From a bacterium (GTDB lineage: Bacteria; Desulfobacterota; GWC2-55-46), in contig SCQA01000039.1 in NCBI GenBank assembly GCA_004298725.1, positions 1 through 11,815 on the forward strand: DNA of 11,815 bases, given 5' to 3'. Each line of letters opens with the position of its first letter. Positions within the stretch are counted from its first letter, which is position 1. The position numbers and the translations under genes were made by a program. Shown in pieces: positions 5,980-11,815 of the stretch. The notes beneath the pieces are model-generated. The model was not told where the DNA came from and ran no database searches. It worked only from the letters and a program-made list of their open reading frames with translations.

Positions 5980-6022
5980 GCCGGTCTTGACCCGTGGCCA
6001 AGAGCCGCGGGTCAAGACCGGC
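5980..6022. repeat. 19-bp stem-loop between subunit II and the 44-aa subunit
   Basis: GCCGGTCTTGACCCGTGGC (5980-5998) and GCCGCGGGTCAAGACCGGC (6004-6022) pair over 19 positions with a single G-T wobble around a CAAGA loop. No T-tract follows on either strand (on the minus strand AAATAG follows), so it is not a standard terminator. In the minus-strand message it would form a very stable intercistronic hairpin that could protect or process the RNA, or cause partial attenuation. Confidence 0.8.
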
Positions 6023-6077
6023 GCACCATTCAAAAAACCGTTTCCTGTTTATGCGCGGCTCGCGATTATTGCGGCGC

Positions 6078-6602
6078 TTACTTCACGTAAAGCTTTCCAA
6101 GCATGGTGTGATGCCCAAGCCCGCAAAATTCGTTGCACAAAATATGAAACTCGCCTGACTGCGTGGGCGTAAGCTTCAAAACATAGTCGTACCCGGGAAG
6201 CACCATAAAGTTCATGTTCACCGGCTGAAGCGAAAAGCCGTGGTCAAGGTCCATTGATGAAAGATGCACTCTGTAAGTCTTGCCCTTTTCAAGCTCCACA
6301 ATAGGATACCACTGCCACATGCTCGCCCGTATGAATACAGGGTCGCTGGGGCTTGGATGAACTATCGGAATTCCCTGCTCTTCGCCGACCTTGCTCTTTG
6401 CTATCATACCATCGACAAGCTTGTCGAACTGCTCGGGTGTAACCTTGTATGTTTCCGCCGGCGGGTTTTGAGCGCCGATTATATGGTATAGCGGCATGAA
6501 GAAAAATGAAATGAGCATCCAGATAAGGGCAATGCCCACCCACACCCTTTCGTCCTTGCTGAGAGGTTTCCACCAAATCCTTTCCGGCTCCTTTGTTGCC
6601 AT
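6078..6602 (-). CDS. Heme-copper terminal reductase subunit II with CuA centre
   Basis: The 174-aa product has one N-terminal membrane helix (about residues 20-38) and an extracytoplasmic cupredoxin domain. The full CuA ligand set is present: H121 (DLDHGFSL), then C156, E158, C160, H164 and M167 in CNEFCGLGHHTM. It therefore accepts electrons from a soluble periplasmic donor (cytochrome c or blue copper protein) and passes them to subunit I. The short length and single helix match ba3-like subunit II rather than mitochondrial-type two-helix forms. ATG 6602 has GGAGG nine bases upstream. The Sco protein encoded in the next operon is the likely CuA assembly factor. I see no heme c motif (CxxCH), so the donor is encoded elsewhere. 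Confidence 0.95.
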   Translation of the reverse strand: MATKEPERIWWKPLSKDERVWVGIALIWMLISFFFMPLYHIIGAQNPPAETYKVTPEQFDKLVDGMIAKSKVGEEQGIPIVHPSPSDPVFIRASMWQWYPIVELEKGKTYRVHLSSMDLDHGFSLQPVNMNFMVLPGYDYVLKLTPTQSGEFHILCNEFCGLGHHTMLGKLYVK

Positions 6603-6789
6603 CTCAAATCCTCCTTATTGAACTTACGCCTCACGGAAAAAACAGCACTAAAAAACATCACGACATGCGCATCATCGGCTGAAAACACAAATTTTTCCAT
6701 CATGTTTTTGCCTGAAAACTCATGCTATTAAACAGCCCCTGCTTAAAACGCGCACAGCCCGCCAAGCCCGCTTAATAAACATGCCTCGC

Positions 6790-6951
6790 TTAAGGCACAA
6801 GCGGAAGCTTAGGCACATTCATTATTTCCACAAGCCCCCAAACGGTATAAATAAGCGTTGGAACGACAATGCCCAAGATGAGTATCAAAATGATATTGTC
6901 ATAAAAAAGCTGGCCTCTGGGAATAGGGCATTCTGCCTTGTCTGAACTCAT
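6790..6951 (-). CDS. 53-aa single-pass membrane protein, first gene of the heme-copper operon
   Basis: The frame runs from ATG 6951 (GGAGG 7 nt upstream) to TAA 6790. The 53-aa product begins with a polar segment containing one Cys (MSSDKAECPIPRGQ). A long hydrophobic helix follows (about residues 19-40), then a Pro-rich tail. I do not recognise a family. As first gene of the operon, 39 bp downstream of the predicted transcription start and 187 bp before subunit II, it is probably a small structural or assembly subunit. The 187-bp gap after it (6603-6789) has no further gene that I can support. Confidence 0.7.
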   Translation of the reverse strand: MSSDKAECPIPRGQLFYDNIILILILGIVVPTLIYTVWGLVEIMNVPKLPLVP

Positions 6952-6996
6952 GGCATATCCTCCTTTCATATTATGCAGATGTCTTGTGCTTGTATT

Positions 6997-7039
6997 AATA
7001 TATTAACAAACAGCGCTAACTTAAATGACTTTTGTCAGT
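6997..7039 (-). promoter_or_regulatory. CRP/FNR-type activated promoter of the heme-copper operon
   Basis: On the minus strand the palindrome ACTGACAAAAGTCATT (7039-7024; core TGAC-AAAA-GTCA) lies 29.5 bp (centre to first base) before the -10 box TATATT (7002-6997). The predicted start near 6990 puts the site at -41.5. The -35 hexamer is poor (TTTAAG), which suggests activation by a bound regulator. The core resembles sites of FNR/DNR/HcpR-type regulators (TTGAC/T-N4-A/GTCAA). Spacing and the central AAAA are the same as in the sco promoter. Confidence 0.7.
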
Positions 7040-7240
7040 TTCGGCTTTTTTGATTTAAGTAGCGGATATATCTCAAAAAACGCGCCCTGTCAACATGCCG
7101 GAGGCTTATTTACGCACACGATTTCAATTTCATACTCTGACATGTCTTAGCTGACACATTAGCGTATGCTATTTTTCATAATTTTAGCGGCAACATCTGC
7201 ATTTTTTTAAGAGCGGGCAGAAGAATTATCATGAAATAGT
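7040..7240. other. AT-rich intergenic stretch upstream of the heme-copper promoter
   Basis: No gene is visible. There is an 8-bp palindrome GACATGTC (7139-7146) in a segment with repeated CTGACA words (7137-7156), a possible weak regulator site. The rest shows no structure that I can defend. Confidence 0.5.
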
Positions 7241-7270
7241 CACATCCCCATCTTAGTCTAAGAAGGAACA

Positions 7271-7298
7271 GGGGGGAGTTATGTTCATCCCTCCCCCC
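7271..7298. repeat. G-run / C-run inverted repeat
   Basis: GGGGGGAG (7271-7278) pairs with CTCCCCCC (7291-7298) around a 12-nt loop. Just before it, CTTAG-T-CTAAG (7252-7262) is a short palindrome. There is no T-tract on either side, so it is not a clear terminator. Confidence 0.5.
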
Positions 7299-7320
7299 CC
7301 ATCCCGGCCTGCTCCCAAAA

Positions 7321-7355
7321 GGGGATTGATATCCCAAGAAGGGGATTGATATCCC
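7321..7355. repeat. Tandem pair of a 15-bp palindromic sequence, 20-bp period
   Basis: GGGGATTGATATCCC occurs at 7321-7335 and again, identically, at 7341-7355, separated by AAGAA. Each copy is itself an inverted repeat (GGGAT-TGAT-ATCCC, written within the 15-mer). The period of 20 bp is about two DNA turns, as expected for paired operators on one face, but each could also fold as a tiny RNA hairpin. Confidence 0.7.
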
Positions 7356-7379
7356 GCAATACCGCTACGGGTATAAAGG

Positions 7380-7540
7380 CGGAAAGGTGCAAGGCAACAT
7401 CGTGGTCTGTTCTTAGGCAAACAAAGTAAACAGAATTTAACTTCTTAGACGGTCAGGCACGGAAACCGTTAAGAAAAAACGCCTATGTGCCGTCAGGAGA
7501 AGTCCAAAGATGGATAGCTAACTCCAGACGGCACATGCTT
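7380..7540. ncRNA. Candidate structured non-coding RNA, strand and family unknown
   Basis: About 160 bp without coding potential hold three successive stems. TCTGTT (7407-7412) pairs with AACAGA. TTCTTA-g-ACGGT (7442-7453) pairs with ACCGTTAAGAA (7465-7475) around an 11-nt loop. ATGTGCCGTC (7485-7494) pairs perfectly with GACGGCACAT (7527-7536), with an inner AGGAG/CTCC pairing. On the minus strand the last stem is followed after five bases by T6, like a second terminator. On the plus strand TATAAA (7372-7377) lies just upstream. I compared it by eye with common riboswitches, SRP, 6S, tmRNA and RNase P and found no match. It may be an RNA, a transposon-like relic or a terminator array. Confidence 0.4.
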
Positions 7541-7580
7541 AAAAAAAAATAGGGCGGGCCGATAAATCGGCCCGCCCTAT
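7541..7580 (-). terminator. Intrinsic terminator of the porin gene
   Basis: ATAGGGCGGGCCGA (7549-7562) and TCGGCCCGCCCTAT (7567-7580) form a perfect 14-bp stem with a 4-nt loop, followed on the minus strand by T8-9. It lies 39 bp after the porin stop codon and isolates the porin from the downstream region. Confidence 0.95.
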
Positions 7581-7619
7581 GATTATACTTACTGTTGCCT
7601 TTCTTCTCAGCTTTTCAGC

Positions 7620-9197
7620 TTAGAAGTTTGCTGTCAACTGAAGATACGCCCAATCCTGACCAGTTACGTCGTTTGCAACCGCACCAGGGGCGTTGAACTG
7701 GTTCTTGATGAACTCGCCAGCCCAGAAGTGCGCCGCGCCGGCTTCAATGGTAAGGGCGCTGTTGTACTTGTAGGTTGCCACGAAGTCGAACTCACTGCCG
7801 ATGTCGCTTGTGTAGTTGTTGTTGTTCGGAGCGGTGTTGACCGGGTTTGCGTGCACACCGTTGGCTACGCCGCCGCCTGTGCCTGCGCCGGTGTTCCAGT
7901 CGCCGGCGTTATACCAGCCGTCTTCCTTGGCCGCAAGAGCGAACTTCCAGTATGACGCAAAGAGCTTTAACTTGTCGGAAGGCTCAACCGTAAGGTTGAC
8001 GTTCCATGCCTTTACGTTCCTCCATGCCTGCATGTCCATAAGGCCAAGCTTGTCATGGTTGGTCGGGTAGAGGTTATAGAATGTGTTGATTTCAGAATCG
8101 TTTACGTTAAACGCGGCACCGGTTGTGGCATTACTGACTGGATGCTTGTCGCCGGATGCGAAGTCGTACTCAACGCCGATTCTTGTTTTAACCGGAACGG
8201 TAAGCGTGTAGCCGACCTTTGCGGCATACGCATAAGACTTAACCTGCATGTCATTTCTAAGCGTTGCCGGAAATGACGGAGGCACGGTAGTAAGGTTTAC
8301 AGTACTGCTTCTTCTGTGTATCGTGCCTGTCTGGTACGGTAATTCAAAGGTGTAGTCAGCGCCTGCTACGTCGCCCTTAAGCCTTATGCCATAGGTGTAA
8401 AGCGTCTGTGTGCCGTAATACGCGCCAAGAGGCCCGCCGGTAATGCCGTTGTTGCTACCTGTTGCGGCGCCGAATGTATTGGCCGCCGGAGCTGTTTCTC
8501 TGTTCCTTAAATTAAGGACATATAAGTCGATGGTGTTGTTCGGAACGGCCTTAACTGTCGCGTAGACGCCGTGCAGGCTTTCAGTCTGCGTGCCGTCTGT
8601 AGTGGAAGACGCGACGTTTATTCTTGAAGTAAAGAGGTCAACGTTTACGATATCCGAGTTATACATAAGCTTGAAGGCATCGAACGCCCTTCCGTTGTTG
8701 TTCCAGCCGAACGAGCCGATAAGCCTCTCGTCACCGTACGCAAGCTCCTGCCTGCCGGCCCTTAAGGCTACGGGTGAGCCGAAGACGTTGGCTACGTTGA
8801 GGTATGACTCGTGAAGGTCAACTGTGTTCGTTCCGTTGTCCGTAAGCTGTGGGCCGCCGCCTGCGTTATCTGTGGCAACACCCCATGTTCTCGAATCCTG
8901 AAGGGTTATCTTTACGGATGTGTCGTCAGTCGCCTTTGCGTTGGCTGTAAGCCTGACCCTCTGTACCCACATATTCGTGCTGTCGTTCGCGGTATTGTTG
9001 ACATTTGGTGCGGGAGCGCCTGCACCAGCGCCAGCCCTGACACTGTAGTTTTCATTCGTAAAGTCGGCGTTGTTCCTGTATTCGCCCCTTAGCCTGTATT
9101 GTCCTGAAAACGTAATTTCCGAAGCTGTTGCCGTTGAAGGCACAGTCCATGCGGCGGCCGCGGCCACTGCCAATGCAGCAAGTAGTAATCTCTTCAT
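7620..9197 (-). CDS. Outer-membrane beta-barrel porin, alginate-export (AlgE-like) family
   Basis: The 525-aa protein has a signal peptide (MKRLLL, an Ala-rich core, cleavage probably after A25 before SEITFSGQYRLRGEY). Alternating amphipathic strands run through the whole chain, ending in a C-terminal Phe after a hydrophobic alternation (YLQLTANF), as outer-membrane barrels do. The segment with DLHESYLNV, RAGRQELAYGDERLIG and GRAFDAFKL is characteristic of the alginate_exp family of porins. Many members of that family are annotated by similarity only and are not tied to alginate. Loops are rich in Asn, Thr, Gly and Ala and contain low-complexity stretches. ATG 9197 has AGGAGG eight bases upstream. 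It forms a single-gene unit with its own terminator and likely its own promoter. The substrate is unknown; no polysaccharide export genes are near. Confidence 0.9.
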   Translation of the reverse strand: MKRLLLAALAVAAAAAWTVPSTATASEITFSGQYRLRGEYRNNADFTNENYSVRAGAGAGAPAPNVNNTANDSTNMWVQRVRLTANAKATDDTSVKITLQDSRTWGVATDNAGGGPQLTDNGTNTVDLHESYLNVANVFGSPVALRAGRQELAYGDERLIGSFGWNNNGRAFDAFKLMYNSDIVNVDLFTSRINVASSTTDGTQTESLHGVYATVKAVPNNTIDLYVLNLRNRETAPAANTFGAATGSNNGITGGPLGAYYGTQTLYTYGIRLKGDVAGADYTFELPYQTGTIHRRSSTVNLTTVPPSFPATLRNDMQVKSYAYAAKVGYTLTVPVKTRIGVEYDFASGDKHPVSNATTGAAFNVNDSEINTFYNLYPTNHDKLGLMDMQAWRNVKAWNVNLTVEPSDKLKLFASYWKFALAAKEDGWYNAGDWNTGAGTGGGVANGVHANPVNTAPNNNNYTSDIGSEFDFVATYKYNSALTIEAGAAHFWAGEFIKNQFNAPGAVANDVTGQDWAYLQLTANF

Positions 9198-9220
9198 CCT
9201 TACTTCCTCCTTAGGTTTTT

Positions 9221-9491
9221 GATATTATTGTAACCCTGTTGATTTTTACTTCTACTTTCACACTGCTTACTGCACGATAAAAATTATTAAAACTTTATCA
9301 GCCCCGCGTTCTAAAACATAGTGTTCCGCAATACATTATGAGCTGTTAATAATAAGCCACCTCATGCCTGCGCGTCCATATTATTGTTGCACTCCTAACC
9401 CGCACATTCTTAACCATATGGCGTTGCAACCCATAAAAACCGCCCAGTGGCGAATGAGCGTGAAAACACACAATTATTAAAAGTTGCTATA
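9221..9491. other. Porin leader region without a recognisable gene
   Basis: If transcribed from the promoter at 9492-9520 this is the porin 5' UTR. It is AT-rich and has only the weak hairpin with five Ts at 9434-9452 and a very short unsupported frame. No known riboswitch or attenuator was recognised. Confidence 0.5.
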
Positions 9492-9520
9492 CTTATACAC
9501 AACCCTGCAAGAGCTGTCAA
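9492..9520 (-). promoter_or_regulatory. Near-consensus sigma70 promoter upstream of the porin
   Basis: On the minus strand a perfect -35 box TTGACA (9520-9515) and a -10 box TATAAG (9497-9492) are separated by exactly 17 bp. The predicted start near 9485 would give the porin a 5' leader of about 288 nt. The leader holds a weak hairpin, CGCC-ACTG-GGCG followed by TTTTT (9452-9434). A weaker -10-like TACAAT (9232-9227) close to the gene could be a second start. Confidence 0.65.
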
Positions 9521-9604
9521 GTATTTTAGTGGTTCACAGCAAAAAAAGTTTTGATGGCATATATAAGGCTTTTCAGCACAATCATCACCTTTCAAAAATA
9601 CGGC

Positions 9605-10588
9605 TTAAATCACACCCGCTTTTATAATGTCGTGCATATGCACTATGCCTTCAACCGCGGCTGTTTCACGGTCAACCACAAAGAGCACTGTTACTGAATG
9701 TTCCTCCATCGTCTTAATAGCGGCCTCTGCAAGAGAGCCGCTTGCTATGATCTTGGGGTTCTTGCTCATAACATCTTCAACCTTCTTATCCATAATATTG
9801 CCTCCGGCTGAAAGCGCCCTTCTGAGGTCTCCGTCGCTTATCACGCCAAAAAGGCGCTTACCCCTGAATACGCCGGTAAGGCCAAGCCGCTTGGCCGTCA
9901 TCTCAACGACGGCGTCCTTCATTAACGTACCCTCGGCCACGCGCGGCACAGCGCTACCTTTATGCATAAGGTCGTCAACCCTTAAAAACCTTCTGCCAAG
10001 GCTTCCCGCCGGATGAAGTTTTGCGAAATCTTCGGTTTTGAAGCCGCGCTTTTCAAGCAAGGCCACGGCAAGCGCGTCCCCCATGGCAAGGCACGCCGTG
10101 GTGGAAGCCGTCGGCGCAAGCCCAAGCGGGCACGCCTCTTCCTTTACGCCGATGTCAAGAACGACGTCCGCGTACCCGGCAAGAGTTGACTTAACCTTGC
10201 CTGTCATGGCTATCATGCTTATGCCCATCCGCTTGACAACAGGTATTATCTTTATAAGCTCTTCTGTTTCGCCGGAGTTTGACACGGCTATTAGTATATC
10301 GTTCTTCATTATCATGCCGAGGTCTCCGTGCACGCCCTCGGCCGGATGAAGAAAAAACGCCGGAGTTCCCGTGGACGCGAGCGTCGAGGCTATTTTCTGG
10401 CAGATTATGCCGCTTTTGCCCATGCCGCTGACAACAACCTTGCCGCCGACTGAAAGTATCATGTCAACTGCCGCGGTAAAGCTTCCGTCAAGCCTGCTTT
10501 TCAGCGCTTTTACAGCCTGCGCTTCTATATCAAGAACCCTCTTTGCCGTTACAAGGGCGCTGGTTCTGCTTTTAATTGCCTTACTCAT
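9605..10588 (-). CDS. kdsD: D-arabinose 5-phosphate isomerase
   Basis: The enzyme interconverts D-ribulose 5-phosphate and D-arabinose 5-phosphate in the cytoplasm, the first step towards Kdo of lipopolysaccharide. The 327-aa length matches E. coli KdsD (328 aa). An N-terminal SIS domain carries VVSGMGKSG (residues 52-60), SNSGET (103-108) and LHPAGSLG (191-198). Two CBS domains fill about residues 205-327. The catalytic set K58, E110, E151 and H192 corresponds to K59, E111, E152 and H193 of the E. coli enzyme. It overlaps the kdsA stop by 4 bp (ATGA), so translation is probably coupled. The Kdo-8-phosphate phosphatase gene kdsC, which often follows in related bacteria, is not here; the porin region comes next. 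Confidence 0.96.
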   Translation of the reverse strand: MSKAIKSRTSALVTAKRVLDIEAQAVKALKSRLDGSFTAAVDMILSVGGKVVVSGMGKSGIICQKIASTLASTGTPAFFLHPAEGVHGDLGMIMKNDILIAVSNSGETEELIKIIPVVKRMGISMIAMTGKVKSTLAGYADVVLDIGVKEEACPLGLAPTASTTACLAMGDALAVALLEKRGFKTEDFAKLHPAGSLGRRFLRVDDLMHKGSAVPRVAEGTLMKDAVVEMTAKRLGLTGVFRGKRLFGVISDGDLRRALSAGGNIMDKKVEDVMSKNPKIIASGSLAEAAIKTMEEHSVTVLFVVDRETAAVEGIVHMHDIIKAGVI

Positions 10589-11412
10589 TCATGTCCCCTT
10601 ACAGCGTTATCAACCGCGATAATCTCTTTCAGTATCCCTTTCAAGTCTTTTAACGCTATCGAGTTAGGGCCGTCGCAAAGCGCCTTGTCCGGGTCGGGGT
10701 GCACCTCCATGAAAAAGCCGTCAACGCCAACGGCGGCGGCGGCCCTTGCAAGGTACCTCGCCATGCTTCTGTCTCCGCCGGAGCATGAGCCTTGGCCCGA
10801 CGGCGACTGCACGCTGTGCGTGGCGTCAAAAACAACAGGGTAGCCCAGCGCCCTCATTATGGGAAGCGAACGGAAGTCAACCACAAGGTTATTGTAGCCG
10901 AAGCTGACGCCGCGCTCGGTAATTAAAATATTGTCGTTACCTGAATTTACGACCTTTTGTATGGAATGGTTTATATCCGCCGGGGCCATGAACTGGCCTT
11001 TTTTTATATTGACGACGCAACCTGAACGGCCCGCGGCTGTAAGCATGTCCGTCTGTCTGCAAAGAAAAGCGGGTATCTGTATAATGTCAACAACGTCGGC
11101 TACGGCAGGCACGTCGTGCGCGCAGTGAACGTCCGTTAAAACCGGCACGTTGTATTTTTTCTTTATCTTTTTAAGCAGTGCCAAGCCCTTTTCAAGGCCC
11201 GGGCCGCGGAAGGATTTTATGGAAGTCCTGTTCGCCTTGTCGTACGACGCCTTAAAAATGAAAGGCGCGTTCAGGCTTTTGGTTATTTCCAAGAGCGCTT
11301 CAAGCGTCTTTATGGTTACGCCTTCGTCTTCTATGACGCAAGGCCCCATTATAAAAAAGGGCATTTCCGCGCCGTTGCCTATGACGACGCTTTCAAGCTT
11401 GATTCTCTTCAT
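10585..11412 (-). CDS. kdsA: 3-deoxy-8-phosphooctulonate synthase, metal-dependent class
   Basis: KdsA condenses arabinose 5-phosphate with phosphoenolpyruvate to Kdo 8-phosphate. The 275-aa protein is full length for the family. It has Cys in GPCVIE (C25) where the E. coli metal-free enzyme has Asn, together with H199 (DATHSVQSP), E236 (FMEVHPDP) and D247 (LCDGPNS). These correspond to C11, H185, E222 and D233 of the Aquifex aeolicus enzyme with a constant offset of 14, so this is the divalent-metal-dependent type. Other family signatures are KASYDKANRTS and RGPGLEKGL. The start at ATG 11412 lies inside the 3' end of pyrG (20-bp overlap, different frame) and has no clear Shine-Dalgarno, pointing to translational coupling. 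Confidence 0.97.
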   Translation of the reverse strand: MKRIKLESVVIGNGAEMPFFIMGPCVIEDEGVTIKTLEALLEITKSLNAPFIFKASYDKANRTSIKSFRGPGLEKGLALLKKIKKKYNVPVLTDVHCAHDVPAVADVVDIIQIPAFLCRQTDMLTAAGRSGCVVNIKKGQFMAPADINHSIQKVVNSGNDNILITERGVSFGYNNLVVDFRSLPIMRALGYPVVFDATHSVQSPSGQGSCSGGDRSMARYLARAAAAVGVDGFFMEVHPDPDKALCDGPNSIALKDLKGILKEIIAVDNAVRGHE

Positions 11413-11815
11413 TTAAAAGCGTCAACCCCGCGTCCGTTTTTTTTGCTTTATTTCTTGCGCCGGCAAGCGGCTTCTTTTTATTGCCGTCTTTCTTCCTGCC
11501 GCCTTTAACCGCTGTAAGCTTGTTTGAAAGCACCGCCTTGACAAAACCCTTGAACAGGGGGTGCGGCTTCATGGGACTGCTCTTGAACTCCGGGTGAAAC
11601 TGACAGCCCAAAAACCACGCGTGGTTTTTGTATTCAAGCATTTCCACAAGGCTTGAATCAGGAGAGAGGCCGCTGAACTCCACCCCTGCCTTTTCAAGCG
11701 CCTCCCTGTAGCGGTTATTCACCTCGTAGCGGTGCCTATGCCTCTCGCTTATTTCCGTTGTGCCGTAAGCCGTGTAAGCGGCCGTGCCCTTCTTTACAAC
11801 GCACGGGTACGCCCC
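11393..11815 (-). CDS. pyrG: CTP synthase, C-terminal part (cut by the window edge)
   Basis: The 140 codons present run in phase from the right edge (GAYPCVVKKGTAAYTAYGTT...) to TGA at 11393. They encode the end of the class I glutaminase domain of CTP synthase, which makes CTP from UTP, ATP and glutamine. Recognisable are EISERHRHRYEVNNRYR and GCQFHPEFKSSP, the latter holding the His and Glu of the Cys-His-Glu amidotransferase triad. After the usual end (about KAVLSNKL) there is an unusual basic tail of nearly 40 residues, rich in Lys, Gly and Asn. CTP is also the substrate for activation of Kdo to CMP-Kdo, which fits the linkage to kdsA and kdsD. The 5' part lies outside the window. Confidence 0.97.
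   Translation of the reverse strand, partial: GAYPCVVKKGTAAYTAYGTTEISERHRHRYEVNNRYREALEKAGVEFSGLSPDSSLVEMLEYKNHAWFLGCQFHPEFKSSPMKPHPLFKGFVKAVLSNKLTAVKGGRKKDGNKKKPLAGARNKAKKTDAGLTLLNEENQA

Noticed and set aside
6479..6703. 74-codon minus-strand frame overlapping the start of subunit II
   Set aside because: It overlaps a certain gene out of frame for most of its length and has no ribosome binding site or similarity.
7252..7355. CRISPR array
   Set aside because: Only two identical 15-bp units with a 5-bp gap exist; repeat and spacer sizes do not fit and no cas gene is present.
7380..7470. Cyclic di-GMP-I or cobalamin riboswitch
   Set aside because: Words such as GGCAAACA are reminiscent, but the conserved core strings and helix order of these families are not found.
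7440..7475. SRP RNA, from GGTCAGGCACGGAAACC resembling the domain IV loop
   Set aside because: The essential GGAAGCAGCC part and the surrounding helix are missing.
9275..9287. CGATAAAAATTAT as a third copy of the CRP/FNR-type site near the porin
   Set aside because: The palindrome is degenerate and no -10 box occurs at the spacing seen in the two respiratory promoters.
9410..9595. 61-codon minus-strand frame just after kdsD
   Set aside because: It starts with TTG, spans the strong promoter at 9492-9520, is Cys-rich without a recognisable domain and has no clear ribosome binding site.
9535..9604. Terminator after kdsD
   Set aside because: There is a T7 run on the minus strand (9541-9547) but no convincing stem in front of it.

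Overview
The window looks like a piece of a Gram-negative, respiring, probably facultatively anaerobic bacterial chromosome. Kdo/LPS genes and an outer-membrane porin show the Gram-negative envelope. The gene content and the type of dispersed intergenic repeats would fit Desulfobacterota or Nitrospirota. That placement is an inference from gene families, not from a phylogenetic marker. Every gene I can support lies on the minus strand, so transcription runs from high to low coordinates.

Layout in transcription order (right to left). (1) 11815-9605: the 3' part of pyrG (CTP synthase), then kdsA and kdsD, overlapping head to tail, for CMP-Kdo precursor supply. (2) 9604-7541: a spacer with a near-consensus sigma70 promoter, an AlgE-like 'alginate export' family porin, and its strong terminator. 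(3) 7540-6952: a non-coding stretch with hairpins, a tandem 15-bp palindromic repeat and, at its left end, a promoter with a CRP/FNR-type site. (4) 6951-3929: an operon for a CuA-type heme-copper terminal reductase, made of a 53-aa membrane protein, CuA subunit II, a 44-aa membrane subunit and catalytic subunit I. It ends in a strong terminator. (5) 3854-589: a second operon with its own CRP/FNR-type promoter: a Sco1/SenC copper chaperone, a large cytochrome b / two-[4Fe-4S] ferredoxin / MvhD-like fusion, and an unrecognised membrane protein, closed by a terminator. (6) 266-99: tRNA-Leu(UAG) with its own promoter.

The most interesting part is 7040-589. Subunit I keeps all six heme/CuB histidines, but the residue four after the helix-VI CuB histidine is Gln234 instead of the catalytic Tyr of A- and B-family oxygen reductases. 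The cbb3-type replacement Tyr is also not visible. This suggests a nitric-oxide-reductase-like or otherwise non-canonical enzyme rather than an ordinary oxidase. The adjacent operon carries a Sco assembly factor and a membrane cytochrome b fused to ferredoxin and MvhD-type modules, which could exchange electrons between the quinone pool and a soluble iron-sulfur partner. Both operons have a TGAY-AAAA-RTCA palindrome centred exactly 29.5 bp upstream of the first base of a -10 box, the class II activator geometry (about -41.5). They therefore look co-regulated by one CRP/FNR-superfamily factor. The operons are also laced with palindromic intergenic elements, one of which falsely extends the N-terminus of the cytochrome b fusion.
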